Below are positions 52,801 through 61,179 of a stretch of DNA of 64,000 nucleotides, piece by piece; within the stretch, counting starts at the first letter, position 1, and every line of letters starts with the position of its first letter. The notes under the pieces were generated by a model. It saw only the letters and a program-made list of their open reading frames with translations. It was not told the DNA's origin and did not search any database. A program made the translations under genes and the position numbers. Origin of the DNA: Mycolicibacterium neoaurum ATCC 25795 (lineage in GTDB: Bacteria; Actinomycetota; Actinomycetes; Mycobacteriales; Mycobacteriaceae); NCBI RefSeq assembly GCF_000691525.1, contig NZ_JMDW01000011.1:299200-363199 (forward strand), given 5' to 3'.

Positions 52801-54029
52801 TGAAGAAGCTGCTGAGCGTCGCGCTGGGAGTTCTCACCGCCATCGGCGGGTTCCTCGATATCGGGGACCTGGTCACCAATGCAGTCGTCGGTTCCCGCTT
52901 CGGTCTGGGGCTGGCCTGGGTGGTACCGGTTGGCGTGGTGGGGATATGCCTGTACGCGCAGATGGCCGGCCGGGTCGCCGCGGTCAGCGGGCATGCCACC
53001 TTCGAGATCATCCGGGAACGGCTCGGGCCTCGGATGGCAGCGGCGAACCTGGGCGCCTCGTTCTTCATCAACCTGATGACGGTGACCGCCGAGATCGGCG
53101 GTATCGCGCTGGCCCTGCAACTCGCCACCGACGTCGGTCACCTGTTGTGGGTTCCGGTCGCCGCCTTCGCGGTATGGATCGTCATCTGGCGGGTGAAGTT
53201 CTCGGTGATGGAGAACGTGACCGGCATCCTCGGTCTGAGCTTGATCGTATTCGCCGTCAGCGTGTTTCTGCTGCAGCCGAACTGGTCGGATCTGTCGGAC
53301 CAGGCGCTGGCTCCGGTCATTCCCGAAACAGAGTCTGCCGCCACCTACTGGTACTACGCGATCGCACTGTTCGGCGCCGCGATGACACCCTACGAGGTGT
53401 TCTTCTTCTCCTCCGGCGGCATCGAAGAGCGGTGGACCGTTGCAGATCTGGGCAAGTCACGACTCAACGTCCTGGTGGGCTTCCCGTTGGGTGGCCTGCT
53501 GTCCATCGCCATCGCGGCGTGCGCGGCAATCGTGCTGATGCCCGCACAGGTGGAGGTGACATCGCTGTCCCAGATCACCATGCCCGTGGTGGCGGCCGGC
53601 GGAAAGCTGGCGTTGGCATTCGTCATCGTCGGAATCGTCGCGGCCACCTTCGGTGCGGCACTGGAGACCACGCTGTCCTCCGGTTACACCGTGGCACAGT
53701 ACTTCGGATGGGCGTGGGGCAAGTTTCGCAGACCCGCGGCAGCCGCCCGCTTCCACACCGTGATGTTCGTGGCCGTTTTCGCCTGCAGCGCTGTGCTTTT
53801 CACCGGCATCGACCCGATCCTCGTCACCGAGTACTCGGTGGTGTTCTCGGCCATCGCACTTCCGCTTACCTATCTGCCGATCCTGATCGTCGCCAACGAC
53901 CCCGGATACATGGGCAACCATGTCAACGGTCGTATCACCAATGTGCTGGCCTCGGTCTACCTGGTGATCATTCTGGCCGCCTCTGCGGCCGCCGTACCGC
54001 TGATGATCGTGACAGGAGCAGGACAATGA
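52800..54029 (+). CDS. Divergent NRAMP family transporter
   Basis: A 409-residue membrane protein with about 11 segments and overall NRAMP order (LYAQMAGRVAAVSGHATFEI, VTAEIGGIALALQLATDVG). The metal-site motif DPGN of segment 1 is here DIGD (residues 20-23), and the MPH of segment 6 is MTPYE (near 194), so the classical manganese/iron site is altered. Related proteins with changed sites transport magnesium or other cations; the substrate is open. It is translationally coupled on both sides with PRC-barrel-like genes following. Confidence 0.78.
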   Translation: MKKLLSVALGVLTAIGGFLDIGDLVTNAVVGSRFGLGLAWVVPVGVVGICLYAQMAGRVAAVSGHATFEIIRERLGPRMAAANLGASFFINLMTVTAEIGGIALALQLATDVGHLLWVPVAAFAVWIVIWRVKFSVMENVTGILGLSLIVFAVSVFLLQPNWSDLSDQALAPVIPETESAATYWYYAIALFGAAMTPYEVFFFSSGGIEERWTVADLGKSRLNVLVGFPLGGLLSIAIAACAAIVLMPAQVEVTSLSQITMPVVAAGGKLALAFVIVGIVAATFGAALETTLSSGYTVAQYFGWAWGKFRRPAAAARFHTVMFVAVFACSAVLFTGIDPILVTEYSVVFSAIALPLTYLPILIVANDPGYMGNHVNGRITNVLASVYLVIILAASAAAVPLMIVTGAGQ

Positions 54030-54412
54030 CGAATCGACTGCGGGCTCCCGATGCTCCACGACCGGACGGTGTCCGGCTCATCGATGCCAGGCTGCACCTT
54101 TTGGACCGGCAGATCGTCGACGCACAACGCGAGCCGGTCGGCATCGTCGATGATCTGCTGATCGACGGTGTATGTGGTTCCCATCCGGAGGTGACGGCAA
54201 TCCTGACCGGGCAGGTGTTGTTCACCCGGATACTCGGCGGGCACCCACCGCGATCGCAATTGCACGAGCTGCCATGGCATTTCGTCAGCCGGATCGGCAC
54301 ATCGATCACCTTACGGCCGGGCGTGGATGCTTCTGCGGGCCAGTGGGTGGAGCGGTGGTTACGCGATCACATCATCGGGCGCATCCCCGGAGGCCGACAT
54401 GCAGCTCAGTGA
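54026..54412 (+). CDS. PRC-barrel-like protein 1
   Basis: A 128-residue protein: RLIDARLHLLDRQIVDAQRE, PVGIVDDLLIDGV, then a second strand set, TAILTGQVLFTRIL. The pattern of short strands with a VGxVDDL turn fits PRC-barrel domains, which often attach to transporters as regulatory parts. ATG overlaps the NRAMP stop (ATGA); end overlaps the next gene by 14 bp. Confidence 0.65.
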   Translation: MTNRLRAPDAPRPDGVRLIDARLHLLDRQIVDAQREPVGIVDDLLIDGVCGSHPEVTAILTGQVLFTRILGGHPPRSQLHELPWHFVSRIGTSITLRPGVDASAGQWVERWLRDHIIGRIPGGRHAAQ

Positions 54413-54731
54413 CCTACTCGGAGCGCCGGTGACCGCGCAGAACGGACAGCGGCTCGGTACCGTCACCGACGTGCGGCTCGCAGTGCGCGATGACGCCGCG
54501 CCGGCACTGTTCGGTCTGATCATCAGTCCGCGAACCCGTTCCTCCTACCTGGGTTACGAGCGTTCACAGGTGCGCCGCCCCGCGGTGCTGGCAGCACTGC
54601 TGCGGTGGCGGCATCGCGGCACCTTCCTAACGCTGTGGCGGGACCTGCACACCATCGACGACAACGGCATCGTGCTGCGCGACGGGTTCGACCGCTACTC
54701 GGCCGTGCTGAAAGAGGATGCCACCACGTAG
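54399..54731 (+). CDS. PRC-barrel-like protein 2
   Basis: A 110-residue PRC-barrel: MQLSDLLGAPVTAQNGQRLG followed by TVTDVRLAV and LFGLIISPRTRSSYLGYERS. With the preceding gene it forms a tandem pair behind the NRAMP-like transporter, as if giving it two cytosolic regulatory barrels in trans. Confidence 0.7.
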   Translation: MQLSDLLGAPVTAQNGQRLGTVTDVRLAVRDDAAPALFGLIISPRTRSSYLGYERSQVRRPAVLAALLRWRHRGTFLTLWRDLHTIDDNGIVLRDGFDRYSAVLKEDATT

Positions 54732-54752
54732 ACACCGCCATACCCGTCGGCG

Positions 54753-54777
54753 GTTTCGTGTTCGACGCGGCGGGTAG
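54753..54777 (+). promoter_or_regulatory. SigF-type promoter, leaderless (GTTT-N15-GGGTAG)
   Basis: GTTT (54753-54756), 15 nt, GGGTAG (54772-54777), 6 nt before ATG 54784, so a leaderless SigF-type transcript is predicted. Confidence 0.6.
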
Positions 54778-54783
54778 CCAGCG

Positions 54784-55980
54784 ATGATGGGTCAGGGTTC
54801 CTCGTTCGAGGTGGTCATCATCGGCGGCGGCAACGCCGGTATCAGCGCCGCCGCCCACCTCATCCGCCGCGGTGTGCACAGCATCGCGATAGTCGAACCA
54901 CAATCCGTGCACACCTACCGTCCGCTGCTGTCCTATGTCGGAGCGGGCCAGGCAACCAAGCGGGCGGCCGAACGCATGCAGCGGTCGGTGACCCCGCGCG
55001 GCTGCACCTGGGTTCAGGGCACGGCTGCAGCGATCGATCCTGAAGACCGCACCGTGACCTGCGCCGATGGCGCCACATTGCGGTATGAACACCTGATACT
55101 GGCGACGGGCCTGGAGGTCGACGACGTGGAATTGCCCGGAGCGGTCGCGGCGATGGACGCCGACTCAGTCACCAGCAACTATCTCAACCGTGCCGAAAAG
55201 ACCTGGCAACTGGTCGAATCCATGCCCACACACGGACACGCTCTGTTCACCGTGCCGCGAGCTCCGGTCAGTTGCACGGGCACGACGCTCAAGCCGCTGT
55301 TCCTCGCCGCCGCCCGGTGGCGACGGATCGGACGTCCCGTGCAGATCACGTTGGTGATCGACCGGGCGGGTCTGCTCGGCGTCGCAGGACTCGACCTCCG
55401 GCTGGGCAGCCGGTTACAGGAACTCGGTGTCCAGACGCTGCTGTCGAGCACCGTCACCGGATTGGACCCCGACGCACGCGAGATCGAGATCGACGACGCC
55501 GACCGCAACCGACGTCGGATCGCCTATGACATGCTGCACCTCGTTCCGCCCTTCCGCGGTCCGCGGTGGCTGGCCGGCTCCGGCATGACCGACAGTTCCT
55601 CGCACGGTTTGATCGACACGGACCCGCTGACCCTTCGCCATCGGGTCCACGACAACATCTGGGCCGCAGGCGATGCGGCGACCGTCGAGACCGATCCGTC
55701 AGGCGGGGCGCTGCGCCGCCAGATCGCGGTGTTGGCGGCAAATCTGCTTGCCGTTCGTCGCGGCGACCCCATGACATCGGTGTACGACGGCTACACCGTC
55801 GCACCGATCGCGACCGACACCCACCGGCTGATCGCCGCCGAGTTCGACCGCACCGGAGCGTCGGCATCCTCGCTACCGTCATTCCTGGATCCGTTCGCAC
55901 CGCGGAGCGCCGCGTGGGCCTTCGACAGATATGTCCTGCCCCAGATGTACTGGCGCGCGATCCTGAAAGGCCGGTTGTGA
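54784..55980 (+). CDS. NAD(P)/FAD oxidoreductase, sulfide:quinone oxidoreductase-like
   Basis: A 398-residue flavoprotein. FEVVIIGGGNAGISAAAHLI is the FAD Rossmann start, LILATGLEVDDVELPG near residue 103 and NIWAAGDAATVETDPSG near 293 the later FAD motifs; the C-terminus (AFDRYVLPQMYWRAILKGRL) has the amphipathic membrane helix of SQR. Of the SQR redox cysteines only the one in APVSCTGTTLKPLF near 160 is conserved; the C-terminal partner is missing, so sulfide oxidation is uncertain. SigF-type promoter upstream. Confidence 0.82.
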   Translation: MMGQGSSFEVVIIGGGNAGISAAAHLIRRGVHSIAIVEPQSVHTYRPLLSYVGAGQATKRAAERMQRSVTPRGCTWVQGTAAAIDPEDRTVTCADGATLRYEHLILATGLEVDDVELPGAVAAMDADSVTSNYLNRAEKTWQLVESMPTHGHALFTVPRAPVSCTGTTLKPLFLAAARWRRIGRPVQITLVIDRAGLLGVAGLDLRLGSRLQELGVQTLLSSTVTGLDPDAREIEIDDADRNRRRIAYDMLHLVPPFRGPRWLAGSGMTDSSSHGLIDTDPLTLRHRVHDNIWAAGDAATVETDPSGGALRRQIAVLAANLLAVRRGDPMTSVYDGYTVAPIATDTHRLIAAEFDRTGASASSLPSFLDPFAPRSAAWAFDRYVLPQMYWRAILKGRL

Positions 55981-56003
55981 CATCACGTCAGTCCCGGGTC
56001 AGC

Positions 56004-56018
56004 GCCCCGGGCCGGGGC
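56004..56018. terminator. Weak terminator-like hairpin
   Basis: GCCCC-GGGCC-GGGGC can form a short stem 24 bp after the flavoprotein stop. No U-tract; listed with low confidence. Confidence 0.3.
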
Positions 56019-56071
56019 TGTGACTAGGCTGATCAGATGTCTCTGGTCCGAGCACGGGGCTGACCGCCTGC

Positions 56072-57268
56072 ATGTTCATCATCATCCTGTGTGGGGTGCT
56101 CGGACTGGCCCACCTGTACGTGTGGAAGCGGTTGATCAAGGACACCACCGGGCCGGGAGTTGCCCGCACGGTGCTGACAGCCGCCTTCCTGGCCATGGCC
56201 GCGGTATTGGTGATGGCACTGCTGGTGCCGCGGCTGACCGGGCTGGACGAATCGGCGTGGTTCGCCTGGCCGGGATACCTCTGGTTCGCCTTGATCGGTT
56301 ATCTGCTTCTGACGCTGCTGTTGGTGGAACCGATCCGGCTGGTGCTGCGGGGGTGGGTGCGTCGCGGCGGGAAAACCGGTGAGCCCGCCGAACCGGTGAC
56401 CACCGCCGCGGTCACGCAGTCACCCGGTGCGCTCAACCGCCGGGTATTTCTGGCCAGGACCGGCGCCGCGGCGGCAGGCGCGGCGGCCACCGGACTGGTG
56501 GGCTACGGAGCGGCCACCGCACTCGGACCCCCGAACATCCTCCAGGTGCCGATTCGACTCAACCGGCTTGATCCGGCTTTCAACGGTTTTCGCATCGCCG
56601 TGGTCTCCGACATCCATCTCGGGCCGCTGCTGGGACGCAGCCATACCGAGCGGATCGTGGAGATGATCAACGGAACCGATGCCGATCTGGTCGCGATCGT
56701 CGGCGATCTGGTGGACGGCACGGTGGACAAGCTCGGCCACGCGGCCGAGCCCCTTCAGGATCTGGTGTCCAGGGAAGGTTCGTTCTTCGTCACCGGCAAC
56801 CACGAGTACTTCGTCCCCGACACGATGCCGTGGCTGCGCGAGCTGGATCGCCTCGGTGTCACCCCGCTGCGTAATGAGAACACCCTGATCCGGCGGGGCG
56901 CCGCCGCATTGCACATCGCCGGGGTCAACGACCTCGCCGGTGAAGAGCACGGCGACCCGCCCAACTACGACCGGGCACTGGCAGGTATCGACCGGGCAAA
57001 CCCGACGGTGCTTTTGGCGCATCAGCCGGTCATGGTCGGCCAGGCCGCCGCGCGCGGCGTCGATCTGCAACTGTCCGGTCACACGCACGGCGGACAGACC
57101 TGGCCGTTCCAGTACATCGTCGAGGCGGTGCAGCCGTCCTTGGCCGGATTGTCCACCCACCAGGACACCCAGCTGTATGTGTCTCGCGGTGCCGGGTTCT
57201 GGGGACCGCCGGTACGGGTCGGCGCCCCGCCGGACATCTCGGTGCTGACACTCGACGCCGGCCGGTAG
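56072..57268 (+). CDS. Membrane-anchored metallophosphoesterase with Tat-like internal motif
   Basis: A 398-residue paralogue of the gene at 28538. Four N-terminal membrane segments (residues 1-105) are followed by NRRVFLARTGAAAAGAAATG (about 120-140), a twin-arginine-like motif with its hydrophobic stretch, then the phosphoesterase: DIHLGP near 182, GDLVDG near 212, GNHEY near 240, LLAHQPVMV near 317 and SGHTHGGQ near 336. The catalytic domain is probably outside the membrane. Substrate unknown. Confidence 0.88.
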   Translation: MFIIILCGVLGLAHLYVWKRLIKDTTGPGVARTVLTAAFLAMAAVLVMALLVPRLTGLDESAWFAWPGYLWFALIGYLLLTLLLVEPIRLVLRGWVRRGGKTGEPAEPVTTAAVTQSPGALNRRVFLARTGAAAAGAAATGLVGYGAATALGPPNILQVPIRLNRLDPAFNGFRIAVVSDIHLGPLLGRSHTERIVEMINGTDADLVAIVGDLVDGTVDKLGHAAEPLQDLVSREGSFFVTGNHEYFVPDTMPWLRELDRLGVTPLRNENTLIRRGAAALHIAGVNDLAGEEHGDPPNYDRALAGIDRANPTVLLAHQPVMVGQAAARGVDLQLSGHTHGGQTWPFQYIVEAVQPSLAGLSTHQDTQLYVSRGAGFWGPPVRVGAPPDISVLTLDAGR

Positions 57269-57469
57269 GCGATCCGACACATCTTCACCGACCCACCGGC
57301 CGAATGTCACTACTTCGGTGGCAAGTGCCGGACCAAGCACTTGTTTGCTTAGGTCGAATCGGCGAGTTCCGACGTGGCGTCGACCATCATCGGCTAGTTT
57401 GCTGAATGAAACCACGATCGAAAGCGCCGCGGCCTACGAGAGGGAGCCGCGCGAGCCCGAGGAGTTCCC

Positions 57470-58747
57470 GTCAAGCGACTGATTGCCGCGCTGACCGCAT
57501 CGGTCGACCCGAAGTCACTGCTATCCCGGATCGCCGAGCAGGTCTGCATTTTCAATCCGAAGGCCGACGGCGCGGCCGTGGGCATGCTGACCCCCAACGG
57601 GTCCTTCGTGTTCGCCTCCGCGCACGGGCTCAGCGCGCCGGCACTGGGAACCGTGGTGCCGGCGGTCGGGTCCTTCCAGGAACTGGCGCTCTCGACCCGA
57701 CAGCCACAGGTGAGCCGGAATGTGGCCGAGGATTCTCGGCTGCCGGAACAGACGCGCCGGCTCGCGATCGAGATGGGCATCGGGTCGTGGGCGGTGATCC
57801 CGCTCTTCCATCAGCACCGGGCGGTCGGGGTGCTCTCGGTGGTGGCCACCGGCAACGATGTGTTCGACGCGGCGGATATCGCCGGGCTCACCTCCGTGAG
57901 CAGTTTCATCTCGGCTCTGATCGGCTCGCAGGCCGAGATGGCGATACTGCTGCGCGACCTCTTCGACGAGGGGGGCGGAACGCTGCATGATTCGTCGGCG
58001 CGGTTCGCGGGATCACTGCTGATGCCCAGGGAAACCCTCGACGAGGGCGCCCACGCCGAACTCGACGGCCTGCTCGAGCACCCGCGAATATGCCCGGTGT
58101 TCCAGCCGATCGTCGATCTGAAGTCCGGTACCACCGTCGGCTACGAGGGCCTCGCCCGCTTCCCGGCGGACGTCACGCACCGCAGCACCGCCGACTGGTT
58201 CGCCATTGCCAGGGGGCTCGGCCGCAGCCTGTCCATCGAAGCGGCTGCCCTGCACGCCATTCTGCGCGCGGCGAGGGCAATCCCTCAGTCCTACATCATC
58301 TCGGTCAACCTCAGCCCCGAGACTGCCGTCGATACCACCCTGCAGCAGTGTCTGATGTCCTCGGAGCGCCGCTTGATGCTGGAGCTCACCGAGCACGCCC
58401 CCTATCCGCCCAACACCTTCGAGGGGTTGCAGCCGCTACGCAAGTCCGGCATTCTGCTGGCGATCGACGATGCCGGCGCGGGCTATGCCAGCCTCACCCA
58501 ACTGCTGCGTATCCGGCCCGATGTCATCAAGATCGACGCCGAACTGGTCACCGGTCTGGAGTCCGATCCGGCCAGACGCGCACTGGTGTCCGCCGTGGCG
58601 GTACTGGCTCGTGAACTGAACGCACTGACGGTCGCGGAGGGCGTCGAAAACTGCCGCCAGTTGCAGATCCTCTCCGATATGGACATCAGGTTGGGGCAGG
58701 GCTATCACCTGGGGCGTCCCGTCGATGTAAACGAGCTGCAGTTCTGA
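57470..58747 (+). CDS. GAF-EAL c-di-GMP phosphodiesterase, apparent GTC start
   Basis: Protein-like sequence begins at a GTC (57470), VKRLIAALTASVDPKSLLSR, with a perfect GAGGAG 5 nt upstream; the frame has no ATG, GTG or TTG until GTG 57578, inside the GAF domain, and closes at TGA 57407 upstream. The 425-residue product has GAF (residues about 10-165) and EAL (about 195-425) domains. EAL residues are intact: YEGLAR (Glu near 226), SVNLSPE, LELTEH, AIDDAGAGYASL, KIDAELV, AEGVE. It should hydrolyse c-di-GMP. Either GTC serves as start, a GTG start has mutated, or translation uses GTG 57578. Confidence 0.75.
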   Translation, partial: VKRLIAALTASVDPKSLLSRIAEQVCIFNPKADGAAVGMLTPNGSFVFASAHGLSAPALGTVVPAVGSFQELALSTRQPQVSRNVAEDSRLPEQTRRLAIEMGIGSWAVIPLFHQHRAVGVLSVVATGNDVFDAADIAGLTSVSSFISALIGSQAEMAILLRDLFDEGGGTLHDSSARFAGSLLMPRETLDEGAHAELDGLLEHPRICPVFQPIVDLKSGTTVGYEGLARFPADVTHRSTADWFAIARGLGRSLSIEAAALHAILRAARAIPQSYIISVNLSPETAVDTTLQQCLMSSERRLMLELTEHAPYPPNTFEGLQPLRKSGILLAIDDAGAGYASLTQLLRIRPDVIKIDAELVTGLESDPARRALVSAVAVLARELNALTVAEGVENCRQLQILSDMDIRLGQGYHLGRPVDVNELQF

Positions 58748-58760
58748 AAGGAAAAGAATC

Positions 58761-59624
58761 TCAGTTCCGCGCAGGATCGTCGGGTTCCGTGGTCGAAATG
58801 AATTCATCGATCAGTTCGATCACTTCGAAGGGGGCCTCGACCTGGGCGAAATGCCCTATCCCCGGCAGGATTTCGAGACGGCAGTCCGGACGGGCCTGCA
58901 ACGCGGAGTAGGCATGGTCGACCGGGATGATGTTGTCATCCTCTCCCCAGATCGCCAGCACCGGAAGTGCTTCGCGCAGGTTCAACCGGTTCAATGCACT
59001 CACCGACTGACCGCGATAGTCCACCACTGATCGCAGTGTGCGCAGAAACGCCTCCCGTGTCTCGCTGTCGGCGAAGGAAGAGTAGGCATTCCAGATCTCG
59101 GCTCCCCGGGGTGACCGCAGGCCCACCGAGGTCAACCAGGAGCGCACCGCGTTGCCGGCGCGCAGAACCGGCGGGGGCGCGATCACCGGCATCACCAGCT
59201 CCGCGCCCGGTGCCGCCAGCAGTCGCAGGATCCAGCCCACATCGGGGCCGAGCCCACCACTGCCGATGAGCACGAGCCGGCGACAGTACTCCGGGTGCTG
59301 GTAGAGGAACTGCATCGCGACACCACCGCCCAGCGAGTGGCCCACCACGGTGGCCGAACGCACCCCGAGTTCGTCGAGCAGATCTCGCAGACCGACGGCG
59401 AAGGCACCCAGCGAATAGTCGGTCCGCGGCTTGGACGACTGGCCGTGACCCAGCAGGTCGGGCGCGATGACCCGGTACTTCTTCGCCAGCTGCGGCAGGA
59501 CCGCCCGCCAGGTCTCGGCGCTGCCGGCCATACCGTGGATGAGCAGCAGAACCTCGTCACCGTCACCCTGGTCGACGACTGCCTGCCGCACCCCGTGAAT
59601 CTCGACGAATCGTGTTTCCGCCAT
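58761..59624 (-). CDS. Alpha/beta hydrolase
   Basis: A 287-residue hydrolase: LLLIHGMAGSAETWRAVLPQ near residue 27, nucleophile elbow VGHSLGGGVAMQFL near 95, acid in IWGEDDNIIPVDHA near 235 and histidine in GIGHFAQVEAP near 263. Esterase or lipase-like; substrate unknown. GGGAG lies 5 nt before ATG 59624. Transcribed on the same strand and downstream of the amidase gene, 90 bp apart. Confidence 0.9.
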   Translation of the reverse strand: MAETRFVEIHGVRQAVVDQGDGDEVLLLIHGMAGSAETWRAVLPQLAKKYRVIAPDLLGHGQSSKPRTDYSLGAFAVGLRDLLDELGVRSATVVGHSLGGGVAMQFLYQHPEYCRRLVLIGSGGLGPDVGWILRLLAAPGAELVMPVIAPPPVLRAGNAVRSWLTSVGLRSPRGAEIWNAYSSFADSETREAFLRTLRSVVDYRGQSVSALNRLNLREALPVLAIWGEDDNIIPVDHAYSALQARPDCRLEILPGIGHFAQVEAPFEVIELIDEFISTTEPDDPARN

Positions 59625-59657
59625 CTGAGCTCCCGTCCCCTCGCACCCGAGCCTACT

Positions 59658-59672
59658 GGCCGGTAACCGGCC
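59658..59672. promoter_or_regulatory. Palindrome GGCCGGT-A-ACCGGCC upstream of the hydrolase
   Basis: A perfect 7+1+7 inverted repeat next to a TAGGCT hexamer facing the hydrolase gene (minus strand), about 34 bp before its ATG. It may be an operator. Confidence 0.35.
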
Positions 59673-59713
59673 CGACCAGGTGCGGACCGGATCGGGCGGG
59701 GATTACCTACGAC

Positions 59714-61150
59714 TCACAGCTGCGGATGCCTCTTGTTCCACGCCGTGGCGGCCTGGAAGGCGCCCACGATATCGACGAGGCGGTGCTCGGTGAACGCGCT
59801 GCCGACCATCTGCAGACCGACCGGGAACGGCAGACCGGCCTCGGTGGTGGTGAATCCGCCGGGGAAGGTGATGGTGGGCAGTTGCGAGAGCGTGAACGGC
59901 ACGGTGAAGCGGTGCACCCCGGCGGTGGTCTCGTCGTCCATCCGGATCATCTTCTCCACCGGCGGCGCGATGAACGACATGGCCGGGATGAGCACCCCGT
60001 CCAAGGGCGCCAGCGCTGCTTCCATCTGGCCCTTGAAGATCAGCCGTCGCTGCAGCAACTCGTCGTATTCGATACCGGACATCGCGATGCCACGCTCGAT
60101 CAGCTCACGCAATGCGGGGCCATAGCTGTCCCGGTGTGCGGGGAATATGCTCTGGTGCGACCGCGCGGTCTGTACCGCACATACCCCGAACCAATCGGTG
60201 ATGGCCTGGGTGGGATCGGGCAGATCGGTGTGCACCAGCTCCGCACCCAGATCCCGCAACATCTCTTCGGCGGCCCGATGCGCCTGTTCCACATCCGCAC
60301 TGACGTCTCGATAGCTCCACGACGGATCGACGCCGATCCGGACACCCCGCAACGATGTCGGCATCTCGGTACCGAATTCCGGGACCGGTTGCAGCGAGGC
60401 GGTGGGGTCGCGCGGATCGGCCCCGGCGATCGCCCCGAGGATCAAACCGGCATCCCGCGCGGACCGACAGATCGGACCGACATGGTCGAGGGTGGCCGCC
60501 AACTCGACGACACCGGCACGGCTGACCCGTCCCCAGGTGGGCTTCAGACCGGTGGCACCATTGGAGGCCGACGGCATGCGGATGGATCCGCCGGTGTCCG
60601 AACCCAGTGCGCCGTAGCACAACCCGGCAACCGGGGCGACCCCGCTACCGCTCGAGGAGACCCCCACCCAGCGGTTGGGGTCCCATGGGTTCAGCGGCGC
60701 ACGGAATGGTGGCGTGTGTTCGGTGTACACGCCCTCGGTGGTGTGTACCTTGCCGATGATCACCGCGCCGGCGTCCTCGAGTCTGGTGACCACCGTCGCC
60801 GTACCGTCGGCCACCTGACCGGCGCGCAGCGCCATACCGGCTTCCGTACGCCACCCGGCCTTGTCGTAGATGTCCTTGATGGCCAACGGAATCCCGTCCA
60901 GTGGGCCACGTGTCGTGCCGGTCTTGCGACGCTGGTCGGACTCCTGTGCGCGCTGCCGGGCCTCGTCGGCCGCGACGAAGGCGAACGACCCGAGGCGTTG
61001 GTCGACGGCACCGATACGCTCCAGCGTCATCTCGGTCAACTGCGCAGAGCTGATCTCTCCGCCCGCCAGCAGCGGTACGAGTTCGCTGATCTCCCGGTAG
61101 TGCAGCGCGGCCGTGTCGGCGGACCCGGGATCGGTATGGGTATCGGTCAT
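59714..61150 (-). CDS. Amidase (amidase-signature family)
   Basis: A 478-residue amidase-signature enzyme: lysine in LAIKDIYDKAGW near residue 90, cis-serine in VGVSSSGSGVAPV near 163, nucleophile in GSDTGGSIRMPSA near 186. Length typical. It hydrolyses an amide or ureide; substrate not predictable, but the NCS1 permease 29 bp upstream in the same operon suggests a heterocycle- or ureide-derived compound. ATG 61150 is used, with AAGGA upstream. Confidence 0.9.
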   Translation of the reverse strand: MTDTHTDPGSADTAALHYREISELVPLLAGGEISSAQLTEMTLERIGAVDQRLGSFAFVAADEARQRAQESDQRRKTGTTRGPLDGIPLAIKDIYDKAGWRTEAGMALRAGQVADGTATVVTRLEDAGAVIIGKVHTTEGVYTEHTPPFRAPLNPWDPNRWVGVSSSGSGVAPVAGLCYGALGSDTGGSIRMPSASNGATGLKPTWGRVSRAGVVELAATLDHVGPICRSARDAGLILGAIAGADPRDPTASLQPVPEFGTEMPTSLRGVRIGVDPSWSYRDVSADVEQAHRAAEEMLRDLGAELVHTDLPDPTQAITDWFGVCAVQTARSHQSIFPAHRDSYGPALRELIERGIAMSGIEYDELLQRRLIFKGQMEAALAPLDGVLIPAMSFIAPPVEKMIRMDDETTAGVHRFTVPFTLSQLPTITFPGGFTTTEAGLPFPVGLQMVGSAFTEHRLVDIVGAFQAATAWNKRHPQL

Positions 61151-61179
61151 CTCTTCACAATCCTTTTCACCTTTTGGGC

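Noticed and set aside
57406..57990. Frame starting at ATG 57406 as the start of the GAF-EAL gene
   Set aside because: It is in a different frame from the GAF-EAL protein and reads as Arg/Pro-rich shadow sequence.
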